Positions 11,386 to 21,543 of a DNA stretch of 29,066 nt are shown here, one piece after another. The DNA lies in assembly GCA_943704525.1 (NCBI GenBank), contig CALSCQ010002058.1, forward strand, positions 1 to 29,066, read 5' to 3'. The translations under genes were made by a program, and so were the position numbers. Under the pieces are notes generated by a model. It searched no databases and had not been told where the DNA came from. It was given only the letters and a program-made list of their open reading frames with translations. Every line of letters starts with the position of its first letter. The stretch's first letter is position 1. The stretch comes from Pigoraptor vietnamica (taxonomy: Eukaryota; Opisthokonta; Filasterea).

Positions 11386-14086
11386 TCACAGGCGGCTGTC
11401 CATCGACTTCACACATTTACGCAAAAAGTGAAAAAGTTCCAACTCGTCAGCGCAGCACCGCCTCGGTCCACACACCTTCTCCTTCCAGTGGAGCGCCAGG
11501 ACGACGATCGACAGCATCAAGCACATGGCGAGAAGAACGACGCCCGTCCACACGAGCACCTTGGCCGGCGTGATGAGCAGGTCCAGGGTCCACCTGCGGA
11601 TGTGTGCGGACCATGTCAATGTACGCCAATTCAAGTAAGCAATAGCGGCGATGTGCGCACGTCACGTGGTTGAAGGGGCGCGGCACAACCCACAGTGTCG
11701 GCTCAAAGGGCTCGTATGGGAAGACGAAGAGCAGCGAGTTGGGTATGACGAGCGTCCACTGGTTGAAATTGGGCTTCTGCGCAGAAAACGAAGACATAAA
11801 AATGAGAAAGGCCAAATCACAATTGCAGCCAAACACATCAGAACTATGGCCCACAGCAGAAAGCAGACCAAGCAAGACAGGGGAACATTGACGCCGAAGA
11901 AGACATCCACTCACCCCGTTCTCCGTGAAGGGCACTCCAACGCACAGGTCCTTAACGTAGTTGGGCGATCGCCCGAGGCCAAACACGACATACGGCGTTT
12001 GGAGCGCGCGGTGAGACGACTGAGAGAGTTGTGTCGCTGCGCACGCGGTGTGTTTCAGACAACTACAGACGAAAGAGCCGACCATCGCAAGCACCAAAGG
12101 ACGCATTGACCAGACAACATCGCGTGAACGGCACATCGATTGCGAGGGTTTCGTGCGTGCAAATCAAATGGGCACACAACCACACAGCGTGTGGTCGCAA
12201 AGGACGCCATCGACCCACCGCTGGACATTCGCAAGTTGCCGCTCACGTCCGTGATGGTGTACTTCACTGTGCTTCCCACGCCAATGTTGCCGTACGGCTG
12301 CGGCGAGGAAACATTGAGGCGTGACTTCCACCGCAAATCGCTCACACAAGCACGTGCTGGTATTACGACAGGGCAGCAGGCGACCGGGACACGTGCAGAC
12401 AGCACCACAGCAACTCCTTACCTTTGGGTGTGGGTACTGTACCGGCCCGTCGCACTTGGCAGGGCACGCGCCGCTTCCCACAGCCACCTTCATAAAGTAA
12501 GCGTCTGAATACAGTTTGTTGCTCAGCGCAACCACCGCGCGCCCGTCACCCGCGGACGACGTCGACGCCGGGAGAGAAGTCGCGACAATGAGGTCCGGTA
12601 TGCCGTCGTCGTAGAGGTCGAACGGCGCCACATCCACGGGCGAGCCCACGACGAGGCTGTTGAGCGCGGCGGTGGGGATAGCGCGCAAGCGGCGGAGGCC
12701 CGTCGACGCATCGAAAAAGTTCTCGAGCCGCGTCACTTCAAAACCCGTCTCCCATTCCAACACGCTGACAAAGTCGGTGTACCCGTCAAGATTGTAGTCG
12801 CACGCGCGCAGCCACGGCAGAGAATCCCCAATGGGGAACACGCCACCGCTTAACGCGGCGCCGTCGTAATGCGTCGTAAAGTGGAGCGCGCGATCCGCCA
12901 CGCACAGGCTCGTGCTCTCGCGGCACTCGCCGGACTTTGCGCCGTACGTCCCACACGTCCTCATCTGTGAGTTGAGGGCAATAAACACCGACGACGACGA
13001 CCCGCGGACTGGCACGACCACGTCGAACGCGCCATCCCCGTCCACGTCTGCGTACGTCGGCTGCCCACTGCCCGTCGGAATCGGAATCGTAACGTCGACG
13101 GTTCCAAAGCGCCGCTCCAAGTCGGCAGGGTTCGTAAACTCGTGCCTGTTGAGGTGTATTTCGATCTGCAGTCCCCCCTTCCCGTCGCTGGCGACAACGG
13201 CAATGTCCGCAACGCAGTCGCCGTCAAAGTCCGTGAATGCCATTGCGTGGGAGAGCGACATGTTCGCGGCAACGCTGGGCGTCGGCACCGCCTTGGAAAA
13301 GTTACCGGTCACATCGCCCAAGAAGAACGTCGGCAAGCCCGTATCAGCGTCAAGGCCAAATACGTCGAGTCGCGTGTCACCGTCTGCGTCGAGCACGAGA
13401 GGCTCCCCGATGGTCGCGACGGGTGGAAGGAAGGGTTGCTCGAAAGTGGCAACGTCCCTCTTGAAGAGGTATGAACGGACAATGCCGGCGTGCGTTTCTG
13501 ACGCTCGCTGTGTCGAGACGAGCAGGTCTGTCATGCCTGTGGGGAATGGACCATCGCAGTCAGCGCACGAGGGCGCATGAGACAAATCTCCACTCACACA
13601 AGGCACATATACGCTCACTCACACACACTCACACACACACGCGCGCGCGCACACATACACACATACATACACTACTACACACACGTCTCACACGCTCGCA
13701 AACCGCAACAACACCACACACACACCGTCAAAGTTGAAATCGCCGGGGTGCATGCTCAATATTCTCGCGTCGGACCCGGCCGCGTTCGTCACGTCGATAT
13801 TCGCCTTAAACACAGGCGTGAAGCGCTTCTTGTCAACATCCCACGCGTGCGCATTGATGGCCGTCCCAGAGTCTTTCGCCACCACAACGTCCGTCTTCTG
13901 GTCGTTGTTCACGTCCGCAAACGCCATCAGCCAGCCTGCGCCCACGCCGAGCCCCACCGCCGACGAAACGTCCTCCACATCAGCGCACTCGCACACGTGC
14001 ACGCTCAGCGCAAGGCATAGGATCGTTGGAATGAGGGCGGCGATCGACTCGAGCCGCATACAGCATACGAGGGAACGCGACCGCAT
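11386..14086 (-). CDS. ITFG1: ITFG1/TIP-like FG-GAP repeat type I membrane protein
   Basis: Six exons on the minus strand: 14086-13726, 13536-12422, 12297-12219, 12036-11915, 11776-11661 and 11593-11386. They give 666 aa with all phases joining; human ITFG1 is about 612 aa. The start gives a signal peptide with a hydrophobic stretch ending near CLALSVHVC; a second in-frame ATG at 14059 would also keep it. The large lumenal or extracellular part carries seven calcium-binding-like D-x-[DN]-x-D loops of FG-GAP repeats, including DVNNDQKTD, DFNFDGMTD, DADGDTRLD, DFDGDCVAD, DVDGDGAFD, DYNLDGYTD and DLYDDGIPD. The family-specific C-terminal block is present (LQTPYVVFGLGRSPNYV and WTLVIPNS), followed by one membrane helix (about residues 607-630) and a short tail starting HWKEK. 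ITFG1 is an integrin-alpha-like adhesion or membrane protein of unsettled function. For exon 3 an upstream acceptor adding a few residues is possible. Confidence 0.93.
13614..13688. repeat. CA-rich microsatellite in ITFG1 intron 1
   Basis: Imperfect CA tract with a CGCGCGCG core and ACAT variants, lying inside the intron 13537-13725. A separate short CACACAC run (about 13718-13725) forms the 5' splice site itself on the coding strand. Confidence 0.9.
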
Positions 14087-14621
14087 CCTTGCGCCGCAGA
14101 CGCAGTGTACACACCACTGGCCACTCTCACTGCATCTGCCCCTGATCAACACATACGCGATGCACGAGGCGAACTCCGAGGTTCAAAATATGGCACAAAA
14201 ATGCAACGTGGATGGGTCGTGCAATGCAGTCACAACTTCAGTGTGTCAGCTGGAAGTGGTCGCTTACTACGGGCGCACTCCTGAACTGAACAGAGACCCA
14301 AAAAGAGCAAAGAAAAAGGCCAACGTCAAATCAAAAGTCACGGATGACGCGTAACATGCGGACTCCCTGTTACAAGACCGACCAAGGGCTCATGCCCTTT
14401 GCAAAGACACTACATCTGACGTTGAGTGAGTCTGTTCCCCGCATCACTCTCAGTGTGTTGACACTTAAACGACATTAGGGAGGGAGCCATTCCACAATTC
14501 CAACGGTGTCTTCCATTGGATTTCTCGGAACGCAAACGCGTACGCGAAACGCAGTTGTGCATGTGTGCATGTGCGAGCGTGTGTTGTGTATAACTCCTTC
14601 GATGTCCACGCATTCCTTCAG
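14087..14621. other. Intergenic region between ITFG1 5' end and PH gene 3' end
   Basis: No coding exon was recognised. It should contain the ITFG1 promoter near 14087-14250. An A-rich segment lies at about 14297-14340. Confidence 0.45.
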
Positions 14622-16172
14622 CTACTCGTTATAAGGCCGCGTAAACACCATCATCGTGACAGGATATTGTCGCGCGTCGACAAACCCTTGCGTCTTGAAG
14701 GAAGTCTCGAGCGTCCAGTTGTGTTTGGCCATCACCGCAAGCACTGTGGCGCATGGCACGTACTTGTCCACAAACCTGCGCGAAAGGGGCGCAGCGCATG
14801 GTCCATTGGTGAGAAAACGCAAGAAGACACATGCGCGAGTCACAAGCATATATTCTGACACGCACGCACATGCACACACACACACACACGCACACGCACA
14901 CGCACACGCACACGCACATGCACATGCACACAACACAAACACACACACGCACGCGCGCACGCACGCACACACATACACACACACATGCAAACACACACAC
15001 ACACACACATATATACGCACGCACGCACGCACGCACGCACGCACACACACACAATGTGCAATCGCGTTCTCATGCACGAGCTCGATGCACAAGACAACAA
15101 TACGCTCGAGAGATACGCACCATCCGCGCTCGTCTTTCCTCTTCTGCTTCGGATTCGCGCCCTCGCTGAATGCCGCGAGAATGGAGGGGTCGACCTGTCC
15201 GTTGACGCGGAGTCCGGAATCGACAAAGCTCTCCACTGTCGCGAATTGCTGGCGCACTTGTACGGTGCTCGACGCGCCGTCCCACACCGACTTGATAACC
15301 TTGATCCAATCGTCCATCTCCTCGCGACTGTCTGCCGAGAACAGATAGGCACTGCATGCACGCGAGGGCAGTCGCGAGAAGGAGGACTCGAATTAGCCCA
15401 CAGGGGGGAAGCCATTGCGAAGAGAGACGAGAGAAAGGGACGACAGTCGGCGAACGGGCCAACAGCGCAAGAATGACGTGCAATCGATGTTTGTGAGTTG
15501 CGTCTGTGCCCAGAGTGCGTGGTTGTGCGCGAGAGTGCTCAATGCGTCCAGTCTTTTGCACACGCACACGCACACGCACACGCACCGGTCGGGCGTTTCG
15601 ACTTCAAAGCAGAAGGGGTACTTGAGATCCTTCTTGCTCTCGTCTTCGCGAATAGAAATGGAGCGCATGTCCTCCGCGTAGACGACGCCGGCATGGTCCT
15701 TGTCCTATGGTCGCCGTTTCGTAAACGCAAAGAAAATTCCATCGTCGTTAGTAATTACGAAAGAAAGGGGGGAAAAAAGCTCACTCTCGTTGCTAAAAGA
15801 TGTTTGGGTGTCGCGCAAACCGCGGCACTTGCACAAGCACCTCACACGCAAAGGCGCAGTGACAGTCCAGAATGTGCGAGCACTCGCCTGTTCCCCTTTG
15901 TAGTAGAACAGCGCGAGTTGGTCGAAGACGCACCATCTCCGCTTCCACCCCTTCGATTCGCACGCAACGCAGCGCAAATCAGTTAACACTTTGTGGAGAA
16001 GACAACGACATGACACGAAATTCGGAGCACAATCGCACCTTATTGCTGCCGCCCTGCTTCGAGAGCCATCCACACTTGCGCGGATAGGCGCCCTTCGTCT
16101 GCGGACCCACGACGACTGATCAGCATCCACGCACCACACGTGCACAACAACGCTCTCATTCGCCTCCGTCAT
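14622..16172 (-). CDS. Small pleckstrin-homology (PH) domain protein
   Basis: Exons on the minus strand: a tentative first exon 16172-16152, then 16098-16039, 15950-15888, 15704-15586, 15351-15121 and 14775-14622, about 215 aa. The PH fold is clear across four exons: KCGWLSKQGGSNK, then GWKRRWCVFDQLALFYYKGE, then a GVVYAEDM strand, FCFEVETPDR, AYLFSADSREEMDDWIKVI. Such domains bind phosphoinositides or proteins at membranes; Lys and Arg lie in the first two strands, but no ligand can be named. About 115 C-terminal residues (ending RPYNE) match nothing I recognise. The intron after KGEQ has a GC donor (CAG|GCGAGT); no GT donor there gives the right phase. The first exon is uncertain: the ATG at 16172 opens MTEANES, and a 53-nt intron is needed to reach the PH exon, but several in-frame GT donors are possible. 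Confidence 0.82.
14868..15052. repeat. CA/CACG microsatellite block in PH gene intron
   Basis: About 185 bp of CA, CACACG and CACG repeats, including an uninterrupted GCAC run near 15016-15042, within the intron 14776-15120. Long Cys/Val or His/Thr open frames here come from the repeat and are not genes. Confidence 0.95.
15558..15585. repeat. (CACACG)n tract abutting a 5' splice site
   Basis: Four to five CACACG units that continue into the donor of the PH gene intron 15352-15585. On the coding strand the intron opens GTGCGTGTGCGTGTGC. Confidence 0.9.
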
Positions 16173-17598
16173 GGAAGCCTTCTATTGCGCATCAAACCCA
16201 CCACTTCGCTCATTCTCTTTCCGTGGCCGCAAGAGCACAGCCGCAAAGGGTCTAGCTTGAGCTTTCTCCGTGAGTGCCTGCTGTGCGTGCGGCGATTAGC
16301 CCAGTCAAACACCGAAGAGACCGAAGTGTCAACATTGGACGAGTCCTTACTCGTGTTTGGTATTCGAGGCACGGGAATTGAAAATCGAGCACAAATTGGA
16401 AACGGAACAACGCTTTCCTTCAATCGTCTCTGCTGTGTTGTGTTACAACTGCCGGCCATTCCAAGCCTTACGACCAAAACGTGAAATCCATCAGCGATTT
16501 GGCCACCGAAAACTGCAGCCCGTGCTCTAGAGACTGCATGCGAGTATTACACACTATGCAAGAAGTCTGGTTGCGGGCATGAGGGTCAATGGTCTTTTGC
16601 TTACAAATAGAACGCTGCACTTTACTGTACTTTAGGGAGTGGCCTCTGTCTGACTTGCGGCAATGCGAGAAGAACCGGCAACTGACTCTGCTGATTTTTT
16701 AACACAGTGCTCTCGTGTATGTGCATTCCCACCCTGGTGCGTGTGACTGTCGCTTTGCGTTCGCCGAAGGTATTCCGAGATTTCTCGAAGCGGCTTGCAC
16801 TGGCAAACACGGCTTAATTGGCCCTCGGAATTCTCGGGACTGCCCGCTATGCGGGGGGTGTGTTTCCTCCGTCACCCGCGCCCACAAAAGCCGGGCCGAT
16901 TGGAGTCTTGGCAGGCGGTTCAACAGACTCGCGTCAGCATTACAAACACGAGGCTGCGATGCACGACGGAATCCGCGTGTGTAATTGATAACACGGAGGC
17001 CATGCCGTGTCAGATGGTTCCGTGCTAACAGCTATACACGCACAGTAATTTGGGCCACAACTGCCTCGACGAAGGGCTCGTTCCAGGAGACTTTGTCACG
17101 TTCGCCGACAGCTTTCTTACCGGCCACACCAACATGGAAGTGGTGAGTTGTCTTGATTATTATATCAGCTGGGGGCGTGACTTGATTCGATCGACATGTG
17201 CCGCGTTAGAGCACCTCGAAACCCATTGCTAACGTCACGGCTGCAATCTCGGAGTCTCTTCAACAACAGCCCGACGTATTGCCAAGTGAATTGGGAAGCA
17301 ACAATTGGCCAGTCACGGAGCCAGGGGCTGACTGAATGTGCCGTCGCAGCATGGCCCCGCTGGCGCACGTGCAGTAACAGTAAAGTACCCACTGCCATGT
17401 GAGCAAGCATTTGCCGCTTCCGCGTTGATGTCTCCCACTTTTCTGTCAGTCGCAACAATCGGAGGTTTCGCGCGCCAAGTTTGTTAAAACTGATAACGTT
17501 CAATCACCTTATGAGCTGCTCGTACTACACAGCTACAACCAGCATACCCTTAACTGAACTGACGCCAACCTCGGTCGTTTTTCAATACATTAAATGTC
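16173..17598. other. Gene-poor intergenic region with a weak coding-like segment
   Basis: About 1.4 kb without a confident gene. It should include the PH gene promoter near 16173-16400. On the plus strand, 17047-17142 reads with coding-like third positions (GLVPGDFVTFADSFLTGHTN), follows an acceptor-like CACGCACAG and ends at GTGAGT. Later segments (about 17250-17335, with VLPSELGSNNWPV) are open in another frame. This could be an exon of an unrecognised gene or a decayed transposase; the D-S-F-L-T-G string is only faintly like the DNFFTS motif of piggyBac-type enzymes. Nothing else was supported. Confidence 0.3.
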
Positions 17599-17757
17599 GT
17601 GTGGCGTGTGGTAGAGTGCAGCAAACGATACGCGCAACGCTCAGACGCTCACGTGGCTTGTGGAAGGAGTGCAGCAAACGATGCACGCAACGCAGAGAGG
17701 CTCGGGCGCGTGGAAGGCCAAACGCAGCAAACGATACGCGCAACGCAGAGACGCACA
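17599..17757. repeat. 53-bp tandem repeat, three imperfect copies
   Basis: The core GCAGCAAACGATACGCGCAA begins at 17618, 17671 (two substitutions in the middle copy) and 17724, an exact 53-bp period. Around the core the units share a GTGGxxTGTGGxAGAG-like segment. The array ends two to three bases from the stop codon of the ankyrin gene, so it may lie in that gene's 3' UTR. Confidence 0.9.
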
Positions 17758-17759
17758 TA

Positions 17760-19598
17760 TCAGCGGGGACGGCTCGATGTCCGGTGGATGACGACGACGG
17801 CGCCCTCCGTAATTGGTTTCCCGAAAATCTTCTCCGCGTCGATTTTCGGCTCCTCTTCAAGCGCAGAAAGGTTGCTGTCCGATGCGCCGACGGTCGATGC
17901 CAAATTAGCGCTCGACCCGTTCGTGTCCGCCAGATTCGCACTCGACGCACTGAGATTGGAAGTCGACCCGGCGACGTTCGCGCTGGCGGCGGCGCTGAGA
18001 TCCGCAACAGACGCGCCGGCATCGCTGGGTACGCTTGCCTTTTCATCGATGGCTGCAACACCAACGGTAGACGGGGTTGCATCGGCAGCACCCGCCGGTT
18101 GTACCGCCGCTTCGATGGGCTGCGCGGGTGCGTCGGCGGGCGACCCAGGACCTCCAGCGGGAGGGGCGGGCGGTTCGAGCATCGACGATGGTTTGTCCCT
18201 CTCGCGCGAGGACTTTGGTCGCAGACCAAGGTGGCCAAAAGGGCGCCCCTCGTCGTCGCTCGAAGAGTCCGAATCGCCCCCCTGACCCCCCCTCGCTCCA
18301 CTCCGTTCCAGCACGGCCGCCGCACTTCGCGCGCGCGACGCATCGCCCCGCGACTTGTCGTCGCGCGGCTTTGGCGTAAACGTCGAGTGTGGAATGACCG
18401 TCTGTGGTCGCGGCCCACCCGGCAGCCAGGACGACCCATACATGCCTCCCAACGGCGGTGGTCCCCGGTCGGGCGGTCGGTAGCCGTACGAGCTACCGAT
18501 GAGACCGTCCGGCGACCCCGAATTCGAGGGCAGCTGTCCGATGCCGTTGAGTCCGCCGTTCGGGTCCCATCCCTCGATCCCTGCGAAGGTCGTCGCGCCC
18601 ACGACGATGTGCCTTCGCGACGCAGAGTTGACCCTCGGCACTTTCAACACGGCCACTTCCAGCTGACGCCACGTGCGCTCGAGCTCGCCCGTCAGTCGTC
18701 GCAGCTGCGCCTCGTGCTGTTCCTGCCGCGCCTTTCGCTGCCGCTCCTGTGCTTCCGCCTGCGCTCGGCGCTTCACCGCAGCGACGCTCTCCGCCATTGC
18801 CCGCCTCTCTTGCAAGACGTATGCCTCCACCTCGCACCGCGTGCGAAGGGCCTGTTCCCGGTCGCGCGCCGCCCTCGTCTCGTAATCCAACCGTCGCTGC
18901 AGCCTCACGGCGCGCTGTGCCTGCATTTCCCTCTCCCGTCGCACGAGATTCTGCTCCTCTTCGCGGAGAAGATCGTCCAGAACCCGGAAGGCCATCTTGC
19001 GCTGCGCGGACGCCTCGAGCAGGTCCATCTGCGGCTGCGACAGCAGCGCGCGGATGTCTTGCCGGCGCGTCATGTCCTTCGGAAGCCGCGATGTCACGTC
19101 CCTCACTTGGGGATTCGCGCCGCAATTCAGCAGGAACCGCACCACGTGACTGTCTCCCCATTCGGCGGCGTAGTGGAGGGGCGTGCGGTGGCGAAAGTCC
19201 TGGGCATCAATGTTAGCGCCGCACGAGAGCAGGTACGTGAACACCTGCATGTCGCAGCCGTTCACCGCCGCGTGCAGTGGCGTCGCCCCCTTGACGTCCT
19301 GCGAGTGCACGTCCGCACCCGCTTCGACCAACACTTGGACGACGGTGAGGTACCCGCGAAACGCAGCCACGTGCAGCGGCGTCTCCCCGGTCGAATCGCG
19401 CGCGTTGATCTCCCTCGCAGCACCGTTCATGAGACATGCGCGAACGGATGCCACGTCGCCATCGCGTGCGGCGCGAAAGAGAAGGGCGCGCCATTGCGCC
19501 GACTGCGTGCGCACAGAGACGGGAGGGTGTTGGAGCACGACACCGTCCTTGCCGCCGTCGAGGACCATTCCCCGCGTGCCCATCTTAGGGGAACTCAT
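17760..19598 (-). CDS. Ankyrin-repeat, coiled-coil protein; intronless
   Basis: A single open frame of 612 aa starts at the ATG at 19598. Residues about 35-165 hold four ankyrin repeats with the consensus TPLHxAA core three times: GETPLHVAAFRGYLTVVQVL, GATPLHAAVNGCDMQVFTYL and RTPLHYAAEWGDSHVVRFLL. The preceding ALLFRAARDGDVASVRACL is the capping repeat. Residues about 200-330 are rich in Arg/Glu/Gln/Ala with heptad character (REREMQAQRAVRLQRRLDYE) and should form a coiled coil. The C-terminal 250 residues are low complexity: Pro/Gly-rich, a DSDSSSDDE acidic run, then Ala/Ser-rich with repeated SxANLA and SNLS units. This suggests a protein-interaction scaffold, but no specific family or partner is recognisable. 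The absence of introns contrasts with its neighbours. Confidence 0.85.
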   Translation of the reverse strand: MSSPKMGTRGMVLDGGKDGVVLQHPPVSVRTQSAQWRALLFRAARDGDVASVRACLMNGAAREINARDSTGETPLHVAAFRGYLTVVQVLVEAGADVHSQDVKGATPLHAAVNGCDMQVFTYLLSCGANIDAQDFRHRTPLHYAAEWGDSHVVRFLLNCGANPQVRDVTSRLPKDMTRRQDIRALLSQPQMDLLEASAQRKMAFRVLDDLLREEEQNLVRREREMQAQRAVRLQRRLDYETRAARDREQALRTRCEVEAYVLQERRAMAESVAAVKRRAQAEAQERQRKARQEQHEAQLRRLTGELERTWRQLEVAVLKVPRVNSASRRHIVVGATTFAGIEGWDPNGGLNGIGQLPSNSGSPDGLIGSSYGYRPPDRGPPPLGGMYGSSWLPGGPRPQTVIPHSTFTPKPRDDKSRGDASRARSAAAVLERSGARGGQGGDSDSSSDDEGRPFGHLGLRPKSSRERDKPSSMLEPPAPPAGGPGSPADAPAQPIEAAVQPAGAADATPSTVGVAAIDEKASVPSDAGASVADLSAAASANVAGSTSNLSASSANLADTNGSSANLASTVGASDSNLSALEEEPKIDAEKIFGKPITEGAVVVIHRTSSRPR

Positions 19599-20257
19599 GG
19601 CGGCGGTTTGAACGAAGGACGCCCGCAGGGTAGCGGGACGCCGTTAAAGCCCCGTGCGCGGTTTAGGACGGCGCCATGTGTCCGAACAGAAAACTCGGTG
19701 CTCAACGGGTTTGCTTTGGAGCAATGCTTAGGGTAACGAAATGGAAACGAGAGTGCCTTGAATGGTGTGTGAAAAGCACGCGCGGTGACAGTGTGACACG
19801 CAGCACACGCACCGACGCCGTTGCGCTTGAAGGGTCGACTGACGCTGCAAGTCAAGACTTTTCAGTGTGTCTTGGAATCGGCGTAACGCGAGACGACATC
19901 CCATTTTTGGCACTCTGCCTCGGGTGCTGTCAACAATTAATTTGAAAAGTTTCGTATTTTGTGGGCTTTTCTATTCAAAACCATCGGCTGTTGCTAGGGG
20001 GCCGAAAGTGCCCTAACGTCACCAATACCAAATCTGACCGAGATCTCGGATATAATTTACGAGATCTCGGTAATTTTCGGGATCTCTCTTGGGAGTTCCC
20101 TTTCCTAAACGGGATGGGGTGTGGTCGTCCCGCCGCAGACTTGCCCTGTTCGCTCTTCAAAGTGCCTTCTTTTTGCAGTCGAAGAGTTTGGTCAACGATC
20201 AACAACACTTGCTGCAGTTCCGCGAGGGCGTCGCGGCGCTGAAGGCTTGGCTTGAAA
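19599..20257. other. Divergent intergenic region, ankyrin gene / secreted protein gene
   Basis: About 660 bp between two divergent starts, expected to hold both promoters. No convincing exon was seen. The notable content is a cluster of AGATCT-centred palindromes at 20037-20088, annotated separately. The region near 19925-20080 is AT-richer than its surroundings. Confidence 0.45.
20037..20088. promoter_or_regulatory. Cluster of AGATCT-centred palindromes
   Basis: CCGAGATCTCGG (20038-20049) is a perfect 12-bp palindrome. CGAGATCTCG (20060-20069) is a second palindrome 21 bp on, centre to centre. A diverged third copy, CGGGATCTC, is centred another 18 bp on. The first two also form a perfect 12-bp inverted repeat (20037-20048 with 20060-20071). 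Spacing near two helical turns, about 170-220 bp upstream of the start at 20258, resembles a multi-site dimeric regulator binding region. Function is inferred only. Confidence 0.4.
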
Positions 20258-21206
20258 ATGGGCGCCCGTGCGGTGTTGTTTCTCGTTATGGGCGCACTCG
20301 TCGTGCTCCAAGTTTCCGCGAGTGAGTGGTCACTGATCGCCATTTCGATGCTCTTACGGGAATTCCTTTTTTTTTTTTTTTTCTTTTTTTTGGCTGGTGT
20401 ATGTAAAGCTGTCCGTTTGCGTTGCCGGCACCGGCACCGCTGCATGCTCGCCGGGCTCTTGCGCAAGCCGGCGCTCCGCCGTCGTGTCGCCCGGCTTGGC
20501 AGCCGGAGCAACGACTGCCGTGTCGTCCAGCGCCATTGTGCCCCCGTGTCGCGCACTAATGCCTGCGTCACCCCAACAGCCACCCAGCTGCTGCTCGCGG
20601 GAAAGATCGACTTCAATTGCATCTTCACTGGGTACCAGGTCACTGGAAACTTTGACGTTCAGGCTGGCGATGGCGATGCTAATCTCGCGTGCAAGTCGCT
20701 CGCAAACCCCTCCAATACGGCCACGTTCGTGACGTGCACGGGAACGTACATGGTTCCTCCGGGCTCGACCGCTCCCACCGCCCTCTATTACATGCTCCCG
20801 AACCCGACCGAGGAAGTGCAATACATCACGGCGGTTATTGCGCCGCCCGGCGGTGACGTGGGGGTGAGTGCGTGAAGAAATCCGTCAGTATGCCCGTGCC
20901 TGAGGCTGAGATAGGCGTTGTGATGTGGACTTGCAACTGCGAAATTAGCCGCTTGCATGACTCTCCGTGCCAGTCTGGCACTTACTCTGGGTATGTGGTC
21001 ACCGCTTGCCTCGTAAGGTGGCCTTTGCGAAAGACACGTTGGCCGCGGACATAATCGGCACGCGGCCCATCACGTTCAAGTCGGGTCCCAGCACGGATTC
21101 GGACGCAGGCGGTTACTTTTCTTCCGGCACGTACAACACGCCCCTGAATAACATTGTGTGCCGCGCGGTCGTGCAGCCGTACTTTTTGAAGCACGTTGCT
21201 GCCTAA
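20258..21206 (+). CDS. Small secreted protein of unknown family
   Basis: Three exons: 20258-20321, 20580-20863 and 21018-21206, giving 178 aa. The first exon encodes a textbook signal peptide (MGARAVLFLVMGALVVLQVS). Its GTGAGT donor joins in phase to an acceptor ending CCCCAACAG, which has a branch-like CACTAAT about 20 nt upstream. The mature protein begins near TTQLLLAGKIDFNC and has four cysteines (about 35, 59, 74 and 164), enough for two disulfides, and strand-like alternation (VTGNFDVQAGDGDANLAC, VTCTGTYMVPPGS). No transmembrane segment follows the signal. I do not recognise the family; a secreted or lumenal beta-rich domain is the most that can be said. The third exon's acceptor (CCTCGTAAG) is weaker than the rest. 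The first intron carries a long T run (about 20367-20391) and is open in two frames, so a retained form is possible. Confidence 0.62.
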
Positions 21207-21543
21207 GTGTACGCGTTCGTGCAATGAAGATGCGCTTTCTGCGCGGTGGCGTGGTCAAGTTTGGCGAATGCCGTTTGTCAAATGCACCAACACATACATT
21301 CTATGTATGTGGTTCACGTCACGTCGACGAAACTGCCGGCGACTGACACACACGGACGCTATTTTTCGCATTCAACCCGTGGGATGTTCAAAGGTTCGAT
21401 GCGCGTGGCCAGAAACAAACGATCACTTGCCTTGACCCGTTGATGAACGACGGGATCATGCCTTACGACCAAATCGTGCCAATTAGGAACCTCAGCAAAA
21501 CAAAACAGCAACCTCACATACAGTTCTATTCAAGAACTAGGCC
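21207..21543. other. Convergent 3' intergenic region
   Basis: This separates the ends of the secreted protein gene (+) and the seryl-tRNA synthetase gene (-). No exon or obvious structured element was seen. Confidence 0.5.

Noticed and set aside
14868-15052. Regular short repeats that could be mistaken for a CRISPR array
   Set aside because: Units are 2-6 bp with no unique spacers, in a eukaryotic intron; this is a microsatellite.
16140-16484. Overlapping open frames on both strands just upstream of the PH gene
   Set aside because: No domain, no coding-like third-position pattern and no splice partners; treated as intergenic or 5' UTR.
17481-19736. A 751-residue plus-strand open frame opposite the ankyrin gene
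   Set aside because: It is rich in Arg/His/Pro with no domain, while the minus-strand frame has ankyrin repeats and a coiled coil. Long antisense frames are expected in GC-rich genes.
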